A stretch of 64,000 nt of DNA from Liolophura sinensis (lineage: Eukaryota; Mollusca; Polyplacophora; Chitonida; Chitonidae). The notes below the pieces were generated by a model. It ran no database searches. It was not told where the DNA came from and was given only the letters and a program-made list of their open reading frames with translations. The stretch spans positions 118,071 through 182,070 of the forward strand of contig NW_027017975.1 in the NCBI RefSeq assembly GCF_032854445.1, given 5' to 3'. Below are positions 54,601-64,000 of the stretch, piece by piece; position 1 is the first letter of the stretch, and the number at the start of each line of letters is the position of its first letter. The position numbers and the translations under genes are program-made.

Positions 54601-57600
54601 TAAGTCGAAGACAAACTCAATGTCTTTATCTACATGTAGAAAAACCACACCATTTGTATATAAAAAAAACACAAGGTACTTGATACAGTCCGCTGTAAAA
54701 AGTACAATTGAACACTGACCCACATCAATAAGGTGCCAAAAGATGCGCAATTGGGCCAGGCATCTCCAGCTGTTGAAAAATTGCAAATTTCCTTGGTTTC
54801 CATGGAGTAAGAGCCGTTGCTGGGCACGTGATCTTGACATCAATGATTATTCATTTGTGGCTACAGCCAAAAGTATTGGTCGGAGAGCAACGCGGTTTGC
54901 ACCATTCGATTTCTCGTCAAAAAATACGTCGGATTAGCCTATTACCAGCAGCATTGGAACAGTTTTTCCACTTTTGGATTTTTGCCAGGTCTTTTTGCTA
55001 ACTGAAATCGGCTACATTAACTATGTACAATCGCGACTGGTCATTACTATATTCAACTTTTCATTATAAGTTATGTGCCCTTCGGTAGCCCAGACGACGT
55101 CAAATCTTTGGGCCAAGCCCATTTAACTCACCCAGCAGTTGTCTTACTTCTAAGTCGAAGACAAACTCAATGTCTTTATCTACATGTAGAAAAACCACAC
55201 CATTTGTATATAAAAAAAACACAAGGTACTTGATACAGTCCGCTGTAAAAAGTACAATTGAACACTGACCCACATCAATAAGGTGCCAAAAGATGCGCAA
55301 TTGGGCCAGGCATCTCCAGCTGTTGAAAAATTGCAAATTTCCTTGGTTTCCATGGAGTAAGAGCCGTTGCTGGGCACGTGATCTTGACATCAATGATTAT
55401 TCATTTGTGGCTACAGCCAAAAGTATTGGTCGGAGAGCAACGTGGTTTGCACCATTCAATTTGTCGTCAAAAAATACGTCGGATTAGCCTCTTACCAGCA
55501 GCATTGGAACAGTTTTTCCACTTTTGGATTTTTGCCTGGTATTTTGTCTAATTGAAATCGGCTGCATTAACTATGTACAATCGCGACTGGTCATTACTAT
55601 ATTCAACTTTTCATTATAAGTTATGTGCCCTTCGGTAGCCCAGACGACGTCAAATCTTTGGGCCAAGCCCATTTAACTCACCCAGCAAATGTTTTACTTC
55701 TAAGTCGAAGACAAACTCAATGTCTTGATCTACATGTAGAAAAACCACACCATTTGTATATAAAAAAAACACAAGGTACTTGATACAGTCCGCTGTAAAA
55801 AGTACAATTGAACACTGACCCACATCAATAAGGTGCCAAAAGATGCGCAATTGGGCCAGGCATCTCCAGCTGTTGAAAAATTGCAAATTTCCTTGGTTTC
55901 CATGGAGTAAGAGCAGTTGCTGGGCACGTGATCTTGACATCAATGATTATTCATTTGTGGCTACAGCCAAAAGTATTGGTCGGAGAGCAACGCGGTTTGC
56001 ACCATTCGATTTCTCGTCAAAAAATACGTCGGATTAGCCTCTTACCAGCAGCATTGGAACAGTTTTTCCACTTTTGCATCTTTGCCTGGTCTTTTTGCGA
56101 ATTGAAATCGGCTACATTAACTATGTACAATCGCGACTGGTCATTACTATATTCAACTTTTCATTATAAGTTATGTGCCCTTCGGTAGCCCAGACGACGT
56201 CAAATCTTTGGGCCAAGCCCATTTAACTCACCCAGCAGTTGTCTTACTTCTAAGTCGAAGACAAACTCAATGTCTTTATCTACAGGTAGAAAAACCACAC
56301 CATTTGTATATAAAAAAAACACAAGGTACTTGATACAGTCCGCTGTAAAAAGTACAATTGAACACTGACCCACATCAATAAGGTGGCAAAAGATGCGCAA
56401 TTGGGTCAGGCATCTCCAGCTGTTGAAAAATTGCAAATTTCCTTGGTTTCCATGGAGTAAGAGCCGTTGCTGGGCACGTGATCTTGACATCAATGATTAT
56501 TCATTTGTGGCTACAGCCAAAAGTATTGGTCGGAGAGCAACGCGGTTTGCACCATTCGATTTCTCGTCAAAAAATACGTCGGATTAGCCTCTTACCAGCA
56601 GCATTGGAACAGTTTTTCCACTTTTGGATTTTTGCCAGGTCTTTTTTCGAATTGAAATCGGCTACATTAACTATGTACAATCGCGACTGGTCATTACTAT
56701 ATTCAACTTTTCATTATAAGTTATGTGCCCTTCGGTAGCCCAGACGACGTCAAATCTTTGGGCCAAGCCCATTTAACTCACCCAGCAGTTGTCTTACTTC
56801 TAAGTCGAAGACAAACTCAATGTCTTTATCTACATGTAGAAAAACCACACCATTTGTATATAAAAAAAACACAAGGTACTTGATACAGTCCGCTGTAAAA
56901 AGTACAATTGAACACTGACCCACATCAATAAGGTGCCAAAAGATGCGCAATTGGGCCAGGCATCTCCAGCTGTTGAAAAATTGCAAATTTCCTTGGTTTC
57001 CATGGAGTAAGAGCCGTTGCTGGGCACGTGATCTTGACATCAATGATTATTCATTTGTGGCTACAGCCAAAAGTATTGGTCGGAGAGCAACGCGGTTTGC
57101 ACCATTCGATTTCTCGTCAAAAAATACGTCGGATTAGCCTCTTACCAGCAGCATTGGAACAGTTTTTTCTACTTTTGGATTTTTGCCAGGTCTTTTTTCG
57201 AATTGAAATCGGCTACATTAACTATGTACAATCGCGACTGGTCATTACTATATTCAACTTTTCATTATAAGTTATGTGCCCTTCGGTAGCCCAGACGACG
57301 TCAAATCTTTGGGCCAAGCCCATTTAACTCACCCAGCAGTTGTCTTACTTCTAAGTCGAAGACAAACTCAATGTCTTTATCTACATGTAGAAAAACCACA
57401 CCATTTGTATATAAAAAAAGCACAAGGTACTTGATACAGTCCGCTGTAAAAAGTACAATTGAACACTGACCCACATCAATAAGGTGCCAAAAGATGCGCA
57501 ATTGGGCCAGGCATCTCCAGCTGTTGAAAAATTGCAAATTTCCTTGGTTTCCATGGAGTAAGAGCCGTTGCTGGGCACGTGATCTTGACATCAATGATTA

Positions 57601-60600
57601 TTCATTTGTGGCTACAGCCAAAAGTATTGGTCGGAGAGCAACCCGGTTTGCACCATTCGATTTCTCGTCAAAAAATACGTAGGATTAGCCTCTTACCAGC
57701 AGCATTGGAACAGTTTTGCCACTTTTGGATTTTTGCCTGGTATTTTTTCTAATTGAAATCGGCTACATTAACTATGTACAATCGCGACTGGTCATTACTA
57801 TATTCAACTTTCATTATAAGTTATGTGCCCTTCGGTAGCCTAGACGACGTCAAATCTTTGGGACAAGCCCATTTTACTCCCCCAGCAAATGTCTTACTTC
57901 TAAGTCGAAGACAAACTCAATGTCTTTATCTACATGTAGAAAAACCACACCATTTGTATATAAAAAAAAACACAAGGTACTTGATACAGTCCGCTGTAAA
58001 AAGTACAATTGAACACTGACCCACATCAATAAGGTGCCAAAAGATGCGCAATTGGGCCAGGCATCTCCAGCTGTTGAAAAATTGCAAATTTCCTTGGTTT
58101 CCATGGAGTAAGAGCCGTTGCTGGGCACGTGATCTTGACATCAATGATTATTCATTTGTGGCTACAGCCAAACGTATTGGTCGGAGAGCAACGCGGTTTG
58201 CACCATTCGATTTCTCGTCAAAAAATACGTCGGATTAGCCTCTTACCAGCAGCATTGGAACAGTTTTTCCACTTTTGGATTTTTGCCTGGTATTTTTTCT
58301 AATTGAAATCGGCTACATTAACTATGTACAATCGCGACTGGTCATTACTATATTCAACTTTTCATTATAAGTTATGTGCCCTTCGGTAGCCCAGACGACG
58401 TCAAATCTTTGGGCCAAGCCCATTTAACTCACCCAGCAAATGTCTTACTTCTAAGTCGAAGACAAACTCAATGTCTTTATCTACATGTAGAAAAACCACA
58501 CCATTTGTACATAAAAAAAACACAAGGTACATGATAAAGTCTGCTGTAAAAAGTACAATTGAACACTGACCCACATCAATAAGGTACCAAAAGATGCGCA
58601 ATTGGGCCAGGCATCTCCAGCTGTTGAAAAATTGCAAATTTCCTTGGTTTCCATGGAGTAAGAGCCGTTGCTGGGCACGTGATCTTGACATCAATGATTA
58701 TTCATTTGTGGCTACAGCCAAAAGTATTGGTCGGAGAGCAACGCGGTTTGCACCATTCGATTTCTCGTCAAAAAATACGTCGGATTAGCCTCTTACCAGC
58801 AGCATTGGAACAGTTTTTCCACTTTTGGATTTTTGCCTGGTATTTTTTCTAATTGAAATCGGCTACATTAACTATGTACAATCGCGACTGGTCATTACTA
58901 TATTCAACTTTTCATTATAAGTTATGTGCCCTTCGGTAGCCCAGACGACGTCAAATCTTTGGGCCAAGCCCATTTAACTCACCCAGCAGTTGTCTTACTT
59001 CTAAGTCGAAGACAAACTCAATGTCTTTATCTACATGTAGAAAAACCACACCATTTGTATATAAAAAAAACACAAGGTACTTGATACAGTCCGCTGTAAA
59101 AAGTACAATTGAACACTGACCCACATCAATAAGGTGCCAAAAGATGCGCAATTGGGCCAGGCATCTCCAGCTGTTGAAAAATTGCAAATTTCCTTGGTTT
59201 CCATGGAGTAAGAGCCGTTGCTGGGCACGTGATCTTGACATCAATGATTATTCATTTGTGGCTACAGCCAAAAGTATTGGTCGGAGAGCAACGCGGTTTG
59301 CACCATTCGATTTCTCGTCAAAAAATACGTCGGATTAGCCTCTTACCAGCAGCATTGGAACAGTTTTTCCACTTTTGGATTTTTGCCAGGTCTTTTTGCT
59401 AATTGAAATCGGCTACATTAACTATGTACAATCGCGACTGGTCATTACTATATTCAACTTTTCATTATAAGTTATGTGGCCTTCGGTAGCCCAGACGACG
59501 TCAAATCTTTGGGCCAAGCCCATTTAACTCACCCAGCAAATGTCTTACTTCTAAGTCGAAGACAAACTCAATGTCTTTATCTACATGTAGAAAAACCAAA
59601 CCATTTGTATATAAAAAAAACACAAGGTACTTGATACAGTCCGCTGTAAAAAGTACAATTGAACACTGACCCACATCAATAAGGTGCCAAAAGATGCGCA
59701 ATTGGGCCAGGCATCTCCAGCTGTTGAAAAATTGCAAATTTCCTTGGTTTCCATGGAGTAAGAGCCGTTGCTGGGCACGTGATCTTGACATCAATGATTA
59801 TTCATTTGTGGCTACAGCCAAAAGTATTGGTCGGAGAGCAACGCGGTTTGCACCATTCGATTTCTCGTCAAAAAATACGTCGGATTAGCCTCTTACCAGC
59901 AGCATTGGAACAGTTTTTCCACTTTTGGATTTTTGCCAGGTCTTTTTGCTAATTGAAATCGGCTACATTAACTATGTACAATCGCGACTGGTCATTACTA
60001 TATTCAACTTTTCATTATAAGTTATGTGGCCTTCGGTAGCCCAGACGACGTCAAATCTTTGGGCCAAGCCCATTTAACTCACCCAGCAAATGTCTTACTT
60101 CTAAGTCGAAGACAAACTCAATGTCTTTATCTACATGTAGAAAAACCACACCATTTGTATATAAAAAAAACACAAGGTACTTGATACAGTCCGCTGTAAA
60201 AAGTACAATTGAACACTGACCCACATCAATAAGGTGCCAAAAGATGCGCAATTGGGCCAGGCATCTCCAGCTGTTGAAAAATTGCAAATTTCCTTGGTTT
60301 CCATGGAGTAAGAGCCGTTGCTGGGCACGTGATCTTGACATCAATGATTATTCATTTGTGGCTACAGCCAAAAGTATTGGTCGGAGAGCAACGCGGTTTG
60401 CACCATTCGATTTCTCGTCAAAAAATACGTCGGATTAGCCTTTTACCAGCAGCATTGGAACAGTTTTTCCACTTTTGGATTTTTGCCAGGTCTTTTTGCT
60501 AATTGAAATCGGCTACATTAACTATGTACAATCGCGACTGGTCATTACTATATTCAACTTTTCATTATAAGTTATGTGCCCTTCGGTAGCCCAGACGACG

Positions 60601-63600
60601 TCAAATCTTTGGGCCAAGCCCATTTAACTCACCCAGCAGTTGTCTTACTTCTAAGTCGAAGACAAACTCAATGTCTTTATCTACATGTAGAAAAACCACA
60701 CCATTTGTATATAAAAAAAACACAAGGTACTTGATACAGTCCGCTGTAAAAAGTACAATTGAACACTGACCCACATCAATAAGGTGCCAAAAGATGCGCA
60801 ATTGGGCCAGGCATCTCCAGCTGTTGAAAAATTGCAAATTTCCTTGGTTTCCATGGAGTAAGAGCCGTTGCTGGGCACGTGATCTTGACATCAATGATTA
60901 TTCATTTGTGGCTACAGCCAAAAGTATTGGTCGGAGAGCAACGCGGTTTGCACCATTCGATTTCTCGTCAAAAAATACGTCGGATTAGCCTCTTACCAGC
61001 AGCATTGGAACAGTTTTTCCACTTTTGGATTTTTGCCAGGTCTTTTTGCTAACTGAAATCGGCTACATTAACTATGTACAATCGCGACTGGTCATTACTA
61101 TATTCAACTTTTCATTATAAGTTATGTGGCCTTCGGTAGCCCAGACGACGTCAAATCTTTGGGCCAAGCCCATTTAACTCACCCAGCAAATGTCTTACTT
61201 CTAAGTCGAAGACAAACTCAATGTCTTTATCTACATGTAGAAAAACCACACCATTTGTATATAAAAAAAACACAAGGTACTTGATACAGTCCGCTGTAAA
61301 AAGTACAATTGAACACTGACCCACATCAATAAGGTGCCAAAAGATGCGCAATTGGGCCAGGCATCTCCAGCTGTTGAAAAATTGCAAATTTCCTTGGTTT
61401 CCATGGAGTAAGAGCCGTTGCTGGGCACGTGATCTTGAAATCAATGATTATTCATTTGTGGCTACAGCCAAAAGTATTGGTCGGAGAGCAACGCGGTTTG
61501 CACCATTCGATTTCTCGTCAAAAAATACGTCGGATTAGCCTTTTACCAGCAGCATTGGAACAGTTTTTCCACTTTTGGATTTTTGCCTGGTCTTTTTGCT
61601 AATTGAAATCGGCTACATTAACTATGTACAATCGCGACTGGTCATTACTATATTCAACTTTTCATTATAAGTTATGTGCCCTTCGGTAGCCCAGACGACG
61701 TCAAATCTTTGGGCCAAGCCCATTTAACTCACCCAGCAGTTGTCTTACTTCTAAGTCGAAGACAAACTCAATGTCTTTATCTACATGTAGAAAAACCACA
61801 CCATTTGTATATAAAAAAAACACAAGGTACTTGATACAGTCCGCTGTAAAAAGTACAATTGAACACTGACCCACATCAATAAGGTGCCAAAAGATGCGCA
61901 ATTGGGCCAGGCATCTCCAGCTGTTGAAAAATTGCAAATTTCCTTGGTTTCCATGGAGTAAGAGCCGTTGCTGGGCACGTGATCTTGACATCAATGATTA
62001 TTCATTTGTGGCTACAGCCAAAAGTATTGGTCGGAGAGCAACGTGGTTTGCACCATTCAATTTGTCGTCAAAAAATACGTAGGATTAGCCTCTTACCAGC
62101 AGCATTGGAACAGTTTTTCCACTTTTGGATTTTTGCCTGGTATTTTGTCTAATTGAAATCGGCTACATTAACTATGTACAATCGCGACTGGTCATTACTA
62201 TATTCAACTTTTCATTATAAGTTATGTGCCCTTCGGTAGCCCAGACGACGTCAAATCTTTGGGCCAAGCCCATTTAACTCACCCAGCAAATGTTTTACTT
62301 CTAAGTCGAAGACAAACTCAATGTCTTGATCTACATGTAGAAAAACCACACCATTTGTATATAAAAAAAACACAAGGTACTTGATACAGTCCGCTGTAAA
62401 AAGTACAATTGAACACTGACCCACATCAATAAGGTGCCAAAAGATGCGCAATTGGGCCAGGCATCTCCAGCTGTTGAAAAATTGCAAATTTCCTTGGTTT
62501 CCATGGAGTAAGAGCAGTTGCTGGGCACGTGATCTTGACATCAATGATTATTCATTTGTGGCTACAGCCAAAAGTATTGGTCGGAGAGCAACGCGGTTTG
62601 CACCATTCGATTTCTCGTCAAAAAATACGTCGGATTAGCCTCTTACCAGCAGCATTGGAACAGTTTTTCTACTTTTGGATTTTTGCCTGGTCTTTTTTCG
62701 AATTGAAATCGGCTACATTAACTATGTACAATCGCGACTGGTCATTACTATATTCAACTTTTCATTATAAGTTATGTGCCCTTCGGTAGCCCAGACGACG
62801 TCAAATCTTTGGGCCAAGCCCATTTAACTCACCCAGCAGTTGTCTTACTTCTAAGTCGAAGACAAACTCAATGTCTTTATCTACATGTAGAAAAACCACA
62901 CCATTTGTATATAAAAAAAGCACAAGGTACTTGATACAGTCCGCTGTAAAAAGTACAATTGAACACTGACCCACATCAATAAGGTGCCAAAAGATGCGCA
63001 ATTGGGCCAGGCATCTCCAGCTGTTGAAAAATTGCAAATTTCCTTGGTTTCCATGGAGTAAGAGCCGTTGCTGGGCACGTGATCTTGACATCAATGATTA
63101 TTCATTTGTGGCTACAGCCAAAAGTATTGGTCGGAGAGCAACGCGGTTTGCACCATTCGATTTCTCGTCAAAAAATACGTAGGATTTGCCTCTTACCAGC
63201 AGCATTGGAACAGTTTTGCCACTTTTGGATTTTTGCCTGGTATTTTTTCTAATTGAAATCGGCTACATTAACTATGTACAATCGCGACTGGTCATTACTA
63301 TATTCAACTTTCATTATAAGTTATGTGCCCTTCGGTAGCCTAGACGACGTCAAATCTTTGGGACAAGCCCATTTTACTCCCCCAGCAAATGTCTTACTTC
63401 TAAGTCGAAGACAAACTCAATGTCTTTATCTACATGTAGAAAAACCACACCATTTGTATATAAAAAAAACACAAGGTACTTGATACAGTCCGCTGTAAAA
63501 AGTACAATTGAACACTGACCCACATCAATAAGGTGCCAAAAGATGCGCAATTGGGCCAGGCATCTCCAGCTGTTGAAAAATTGCAAATTTCCTTGGTTTC

Positions 63601-63630
63601 CATGGAGTAAGAGCCGTTGCTGGGCACGTG
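51690..63630 (-). repeat. 10-monomer periodicity (offset 5500 bp), three copies near the array end
   Basis: The combination CTTTTTTCGAATTG, then an AAAAAAAGCACAAGG run, then ATACGTAGGATT, then CAGTTTTGCCAC recurs at about 51.69-52.26, 57.19-57.77 and 62.69-63.27 kb. The ACGTAGGATT change sits at 52178, 57678 and 63178. The last two copies also share the shortened CAACTTTCATTATAAG (57796 and 63296), GTAGCCTAGACG, and GGGACAAGCCC followed by ACTCCCCCAGC. The match ends near 58.13 and 63.63 kb, where one copy has TTGACATCAA and the other TTGAAATCAA. Confidence 0.78.
52600..62640 (-). repeat. 16- and 12-monomer spaced duplications (offsets 8800 and about 6600 bp)
   Basis: GATCTTGAAATCAATG occurs at 52631 and 61431. 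GTGGTTTGCACCATTCAAT followed by TTGTCG occurs at 53243, 55442 and 62043. AAATGTTTTACTTC and GAGCAGTTGC follow each of these three. GCTAACTGAAATC occurs near 54448, 54998 and 61048. The repeated offsets (2199, about 6600, 8800) are whole multiples of the monomer, so segments were copied in register. The 55.3-56.0 and 61.9-62.6 kb copies share GTCTTGATCTAC where the 53.5 kb copy has GTCTTAATCTAC, making them the closer pair. Confidence 0.72.
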
Positions 63631-63796
63631 ATCTTGAAATCAATGATTATTCATTTGTGGCTACAGCCAAAAGTATTGGTCGGAGAGCAACGCGGTTTGC
63701 ACCATTCGATTTCTCGTCAAAAAATACGTCGGATTAGCCTCTTACCAGCAGCATTGGAACAGTTTTTCCACTTTTGGATTTTTGCCTGGTATTTTT

Positions 63797-63798
63797 TA
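63797..63798. other. Abrupt right edge of the satellite array
   Basis: The final monomer follows the repeat exactly through GCCTGGTATTTTTT, ending at 63797. The expected continuation, CTAATTGAAATCGG, is absent. From 63798 the sequence is AGGGATCCCG and no longer satellite. The break falls in variable box 1, directly after a T-run, with no target-site duplication or transposon end that I can see. Confidence 0.92.
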
Positions 63799-63828
63799 GG
63801 GATCCCGTTCTCCCGAACGGGATCCCTA
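63797..63828. other. Hairpin-forming inverted repeat, copy 1 (14-bp stem, 4-base loop)
   Basis: TAGGGATCCCGTTC at 63797-63810 pairs perfectly with GAACGGGATCCCTA at 63815-63828 around the loop TCCC. Each arm contains a BamHI-type GGATCC. The first base of the stem is the last base of the satellite, so the stem is 13 bp if counted only within the 57-bp unit. Confidence 0.9.
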
Positions 63829-63911
63829 TTGTAATCGTTCTGTTTTTTCTTATTAGGGATCCCGTTCTCCCGAACGGGATCCCTATTGTTATCGTTCTGT
63901 TTTTTCTTATT
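63798..63911. repeat. Two tandem copies of a 57-bp repeat at the array edge
   Basis: Unit one is 63798-63854 and unit two 63855-63911. They differ at a single base, A at 63833 against T at 63890. Each unit starts with a GC-rich inverted repeat and ends with a T-rich tail (GTTCTGTTTTTTCTTATT). The first unit abuts the last satellite base. Because 57 is a multiple of three, an open frame reads through both, but its translation is only a repetition of this unit. I do not recognise the family. It may be a fragment of a minisatellite or of a mobile element. Confidence 0.93.
63854..63885. other. Hairpin-forming inverted repeat, copy 2 (14-bp stem, 4-base loop)
   Basis: The arms at 63854-63867 and 63872-63885 pair perfectly around the loop TCCC at 63868-63871, identical to copy 1. 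Two such hairpins 57 bp apart, one directly at the end of the array, make an unusually strong secondary-structure site. Confidence 0.9.
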
Positions 63912-64000
63912 ATTATTTTTTTTTCACCGACTTTGTTAGCAAGGAAACTTTTTCACCTTTCAACATAGAGATCTCAAATTTTGCACACAAATTTTGGCGG
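63912..64000. other. T-rich tract then apparently unique flank, no feature seen
   Basis: A tract of T with scattered A runs to about 63924. From CACCGACTTTG onward the sequence shows no similarity to the satellite or to the 57-bp unit. No open frame of note, RNA gene or transposon end can be made out in the 76 or so bases that remain before the window ends. Confidence 0.6.

Larger units (their letters stand above)
16315..63797 (-). repeat. Tandem satellite array, right domain (reverse monomers, about 86 copies)
   Basis: The same monomer of about 550 bp as in the left domain, now in reverse complement, repeated about 86 times. An anchor beginning ATGCGCAATTGGGCCAGG recurs at 16845, 17395, 17944, 18494, 19044, 19594, 20145 and so on to 63543. 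Exceptions to the regular spacing are 37206 to 37775 (569 bp, from a 19-bp duplication) and two short steps around 47117-48147 (69 bp missing in total). Sequence from about 39 to 62 kb looks more homogeneous than that around 15-21 kb. The last monomer is cut after about 255 bp at 63797. No gene is supported anywhere in this stretch. It holds only satellite. Confidence 0.97.

Noticed and set aside
1-63797. CRISPR array or other repeat-spacer system
   Set aside because: The whole 550-bp unit repeats with no unique spacers, and no associated genes exist.
1-63797. Tandem RNA gene cluster (5S, U-snRNA, spliced leader) or histone cluster
   Set aside because: No 5S internal control region, Sm site with snRNA-like stems, or histone-like frame could be recognised in the monomer.
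63797-63854. Bacterial intrinsic terminator (GC hairpin followed by T-rich sequence)
   Set aside because: The T-run is about 15 bases beyond the stem, the hairpin is repeated, and the surroundings are eukaryotic satellite with no gene upstream.
63797-63885. Transposon terminal inverted repeats with target-site duplication
   Set aside because: The inverted arms are only 4 bases apart, so they are a hairpin, not the ends of an element. No duplicated target site flanks the array edge.
63774-63968. Open frame of 64 codons at the array edge with a repeated 19-residue hydrophobic segment
   Set aside because: The protein repeat simply mirrors the 57-bp DNA repeat, and the frame begins within satellite. 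No gene context is present.

Overview
The window is almost entirely one satellite DNA. A monomer of about 550 bp (usual range 549-551) is tandemly repeated from base 1 to base 63797, roughly 116 copies, at about 41% GC (hand count over 1201-1750). Only the last 203 bases (63798-64000) are something else. I could support no protein-coding, rRNA or tRNA gene. Long homogeneous satellite of this monomer length, with higher-order structure and an internal inversion, points to a eukaryotic nuclear genome, probably an animal. The species cannot be named from this sequence.

Layout: (1) 1-16314, about 30 monomers in the orientation I call forward. The array runs off the left edge. (2) 16312-16314, an inversion junction where the array flips orientation across a 3-bp GGC overlap. 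(3) 16315-63797, about 86 monomers in reverse orientation, the last one truncated. (4) 63797/63798, an abrupt array edge. (5) 63798-63911, two 57-bp direct repeats, each carrying a near-perfect GC-rich hairpin. (6) 63912-64000, T-rich and then apparently unique sequence with no recognisable feature.

Within the arrays, private variants mark out multi-monomer (higher-order) duplications. Left domain: alternating variants at 0.6-3.9 kb and a 7-monomer unit at about 5.6, 9.4 and 13.3 kb. Right domain: a 5-monomer duplication with no difference seen over about 2.67 kb (20953-23623 against 23705-26375), 4-monomer duplications at 26-30 kb and 30-34 kb, a block seen four times between 40 and 51 kb, and 10- and 16-monomer offsets between 51 and 63.6 kb. 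Some diagnostic variants occur on only one side of the inversion, and the monomers around the junction carry more private changes. Both suggest that homogenisation acts within each orientation domain and that the junction behaves like an array edge.

Each monomer carries a recurring set of short symmetric motifs (an E-box CACGTG, a perfect 10-bp palindrome, three small hairpins) and a TATA-like element before an A-run. The TATA-like elements on both sides read away from the inversion junction. No function is shown for any of these. They are offered as testable observations.
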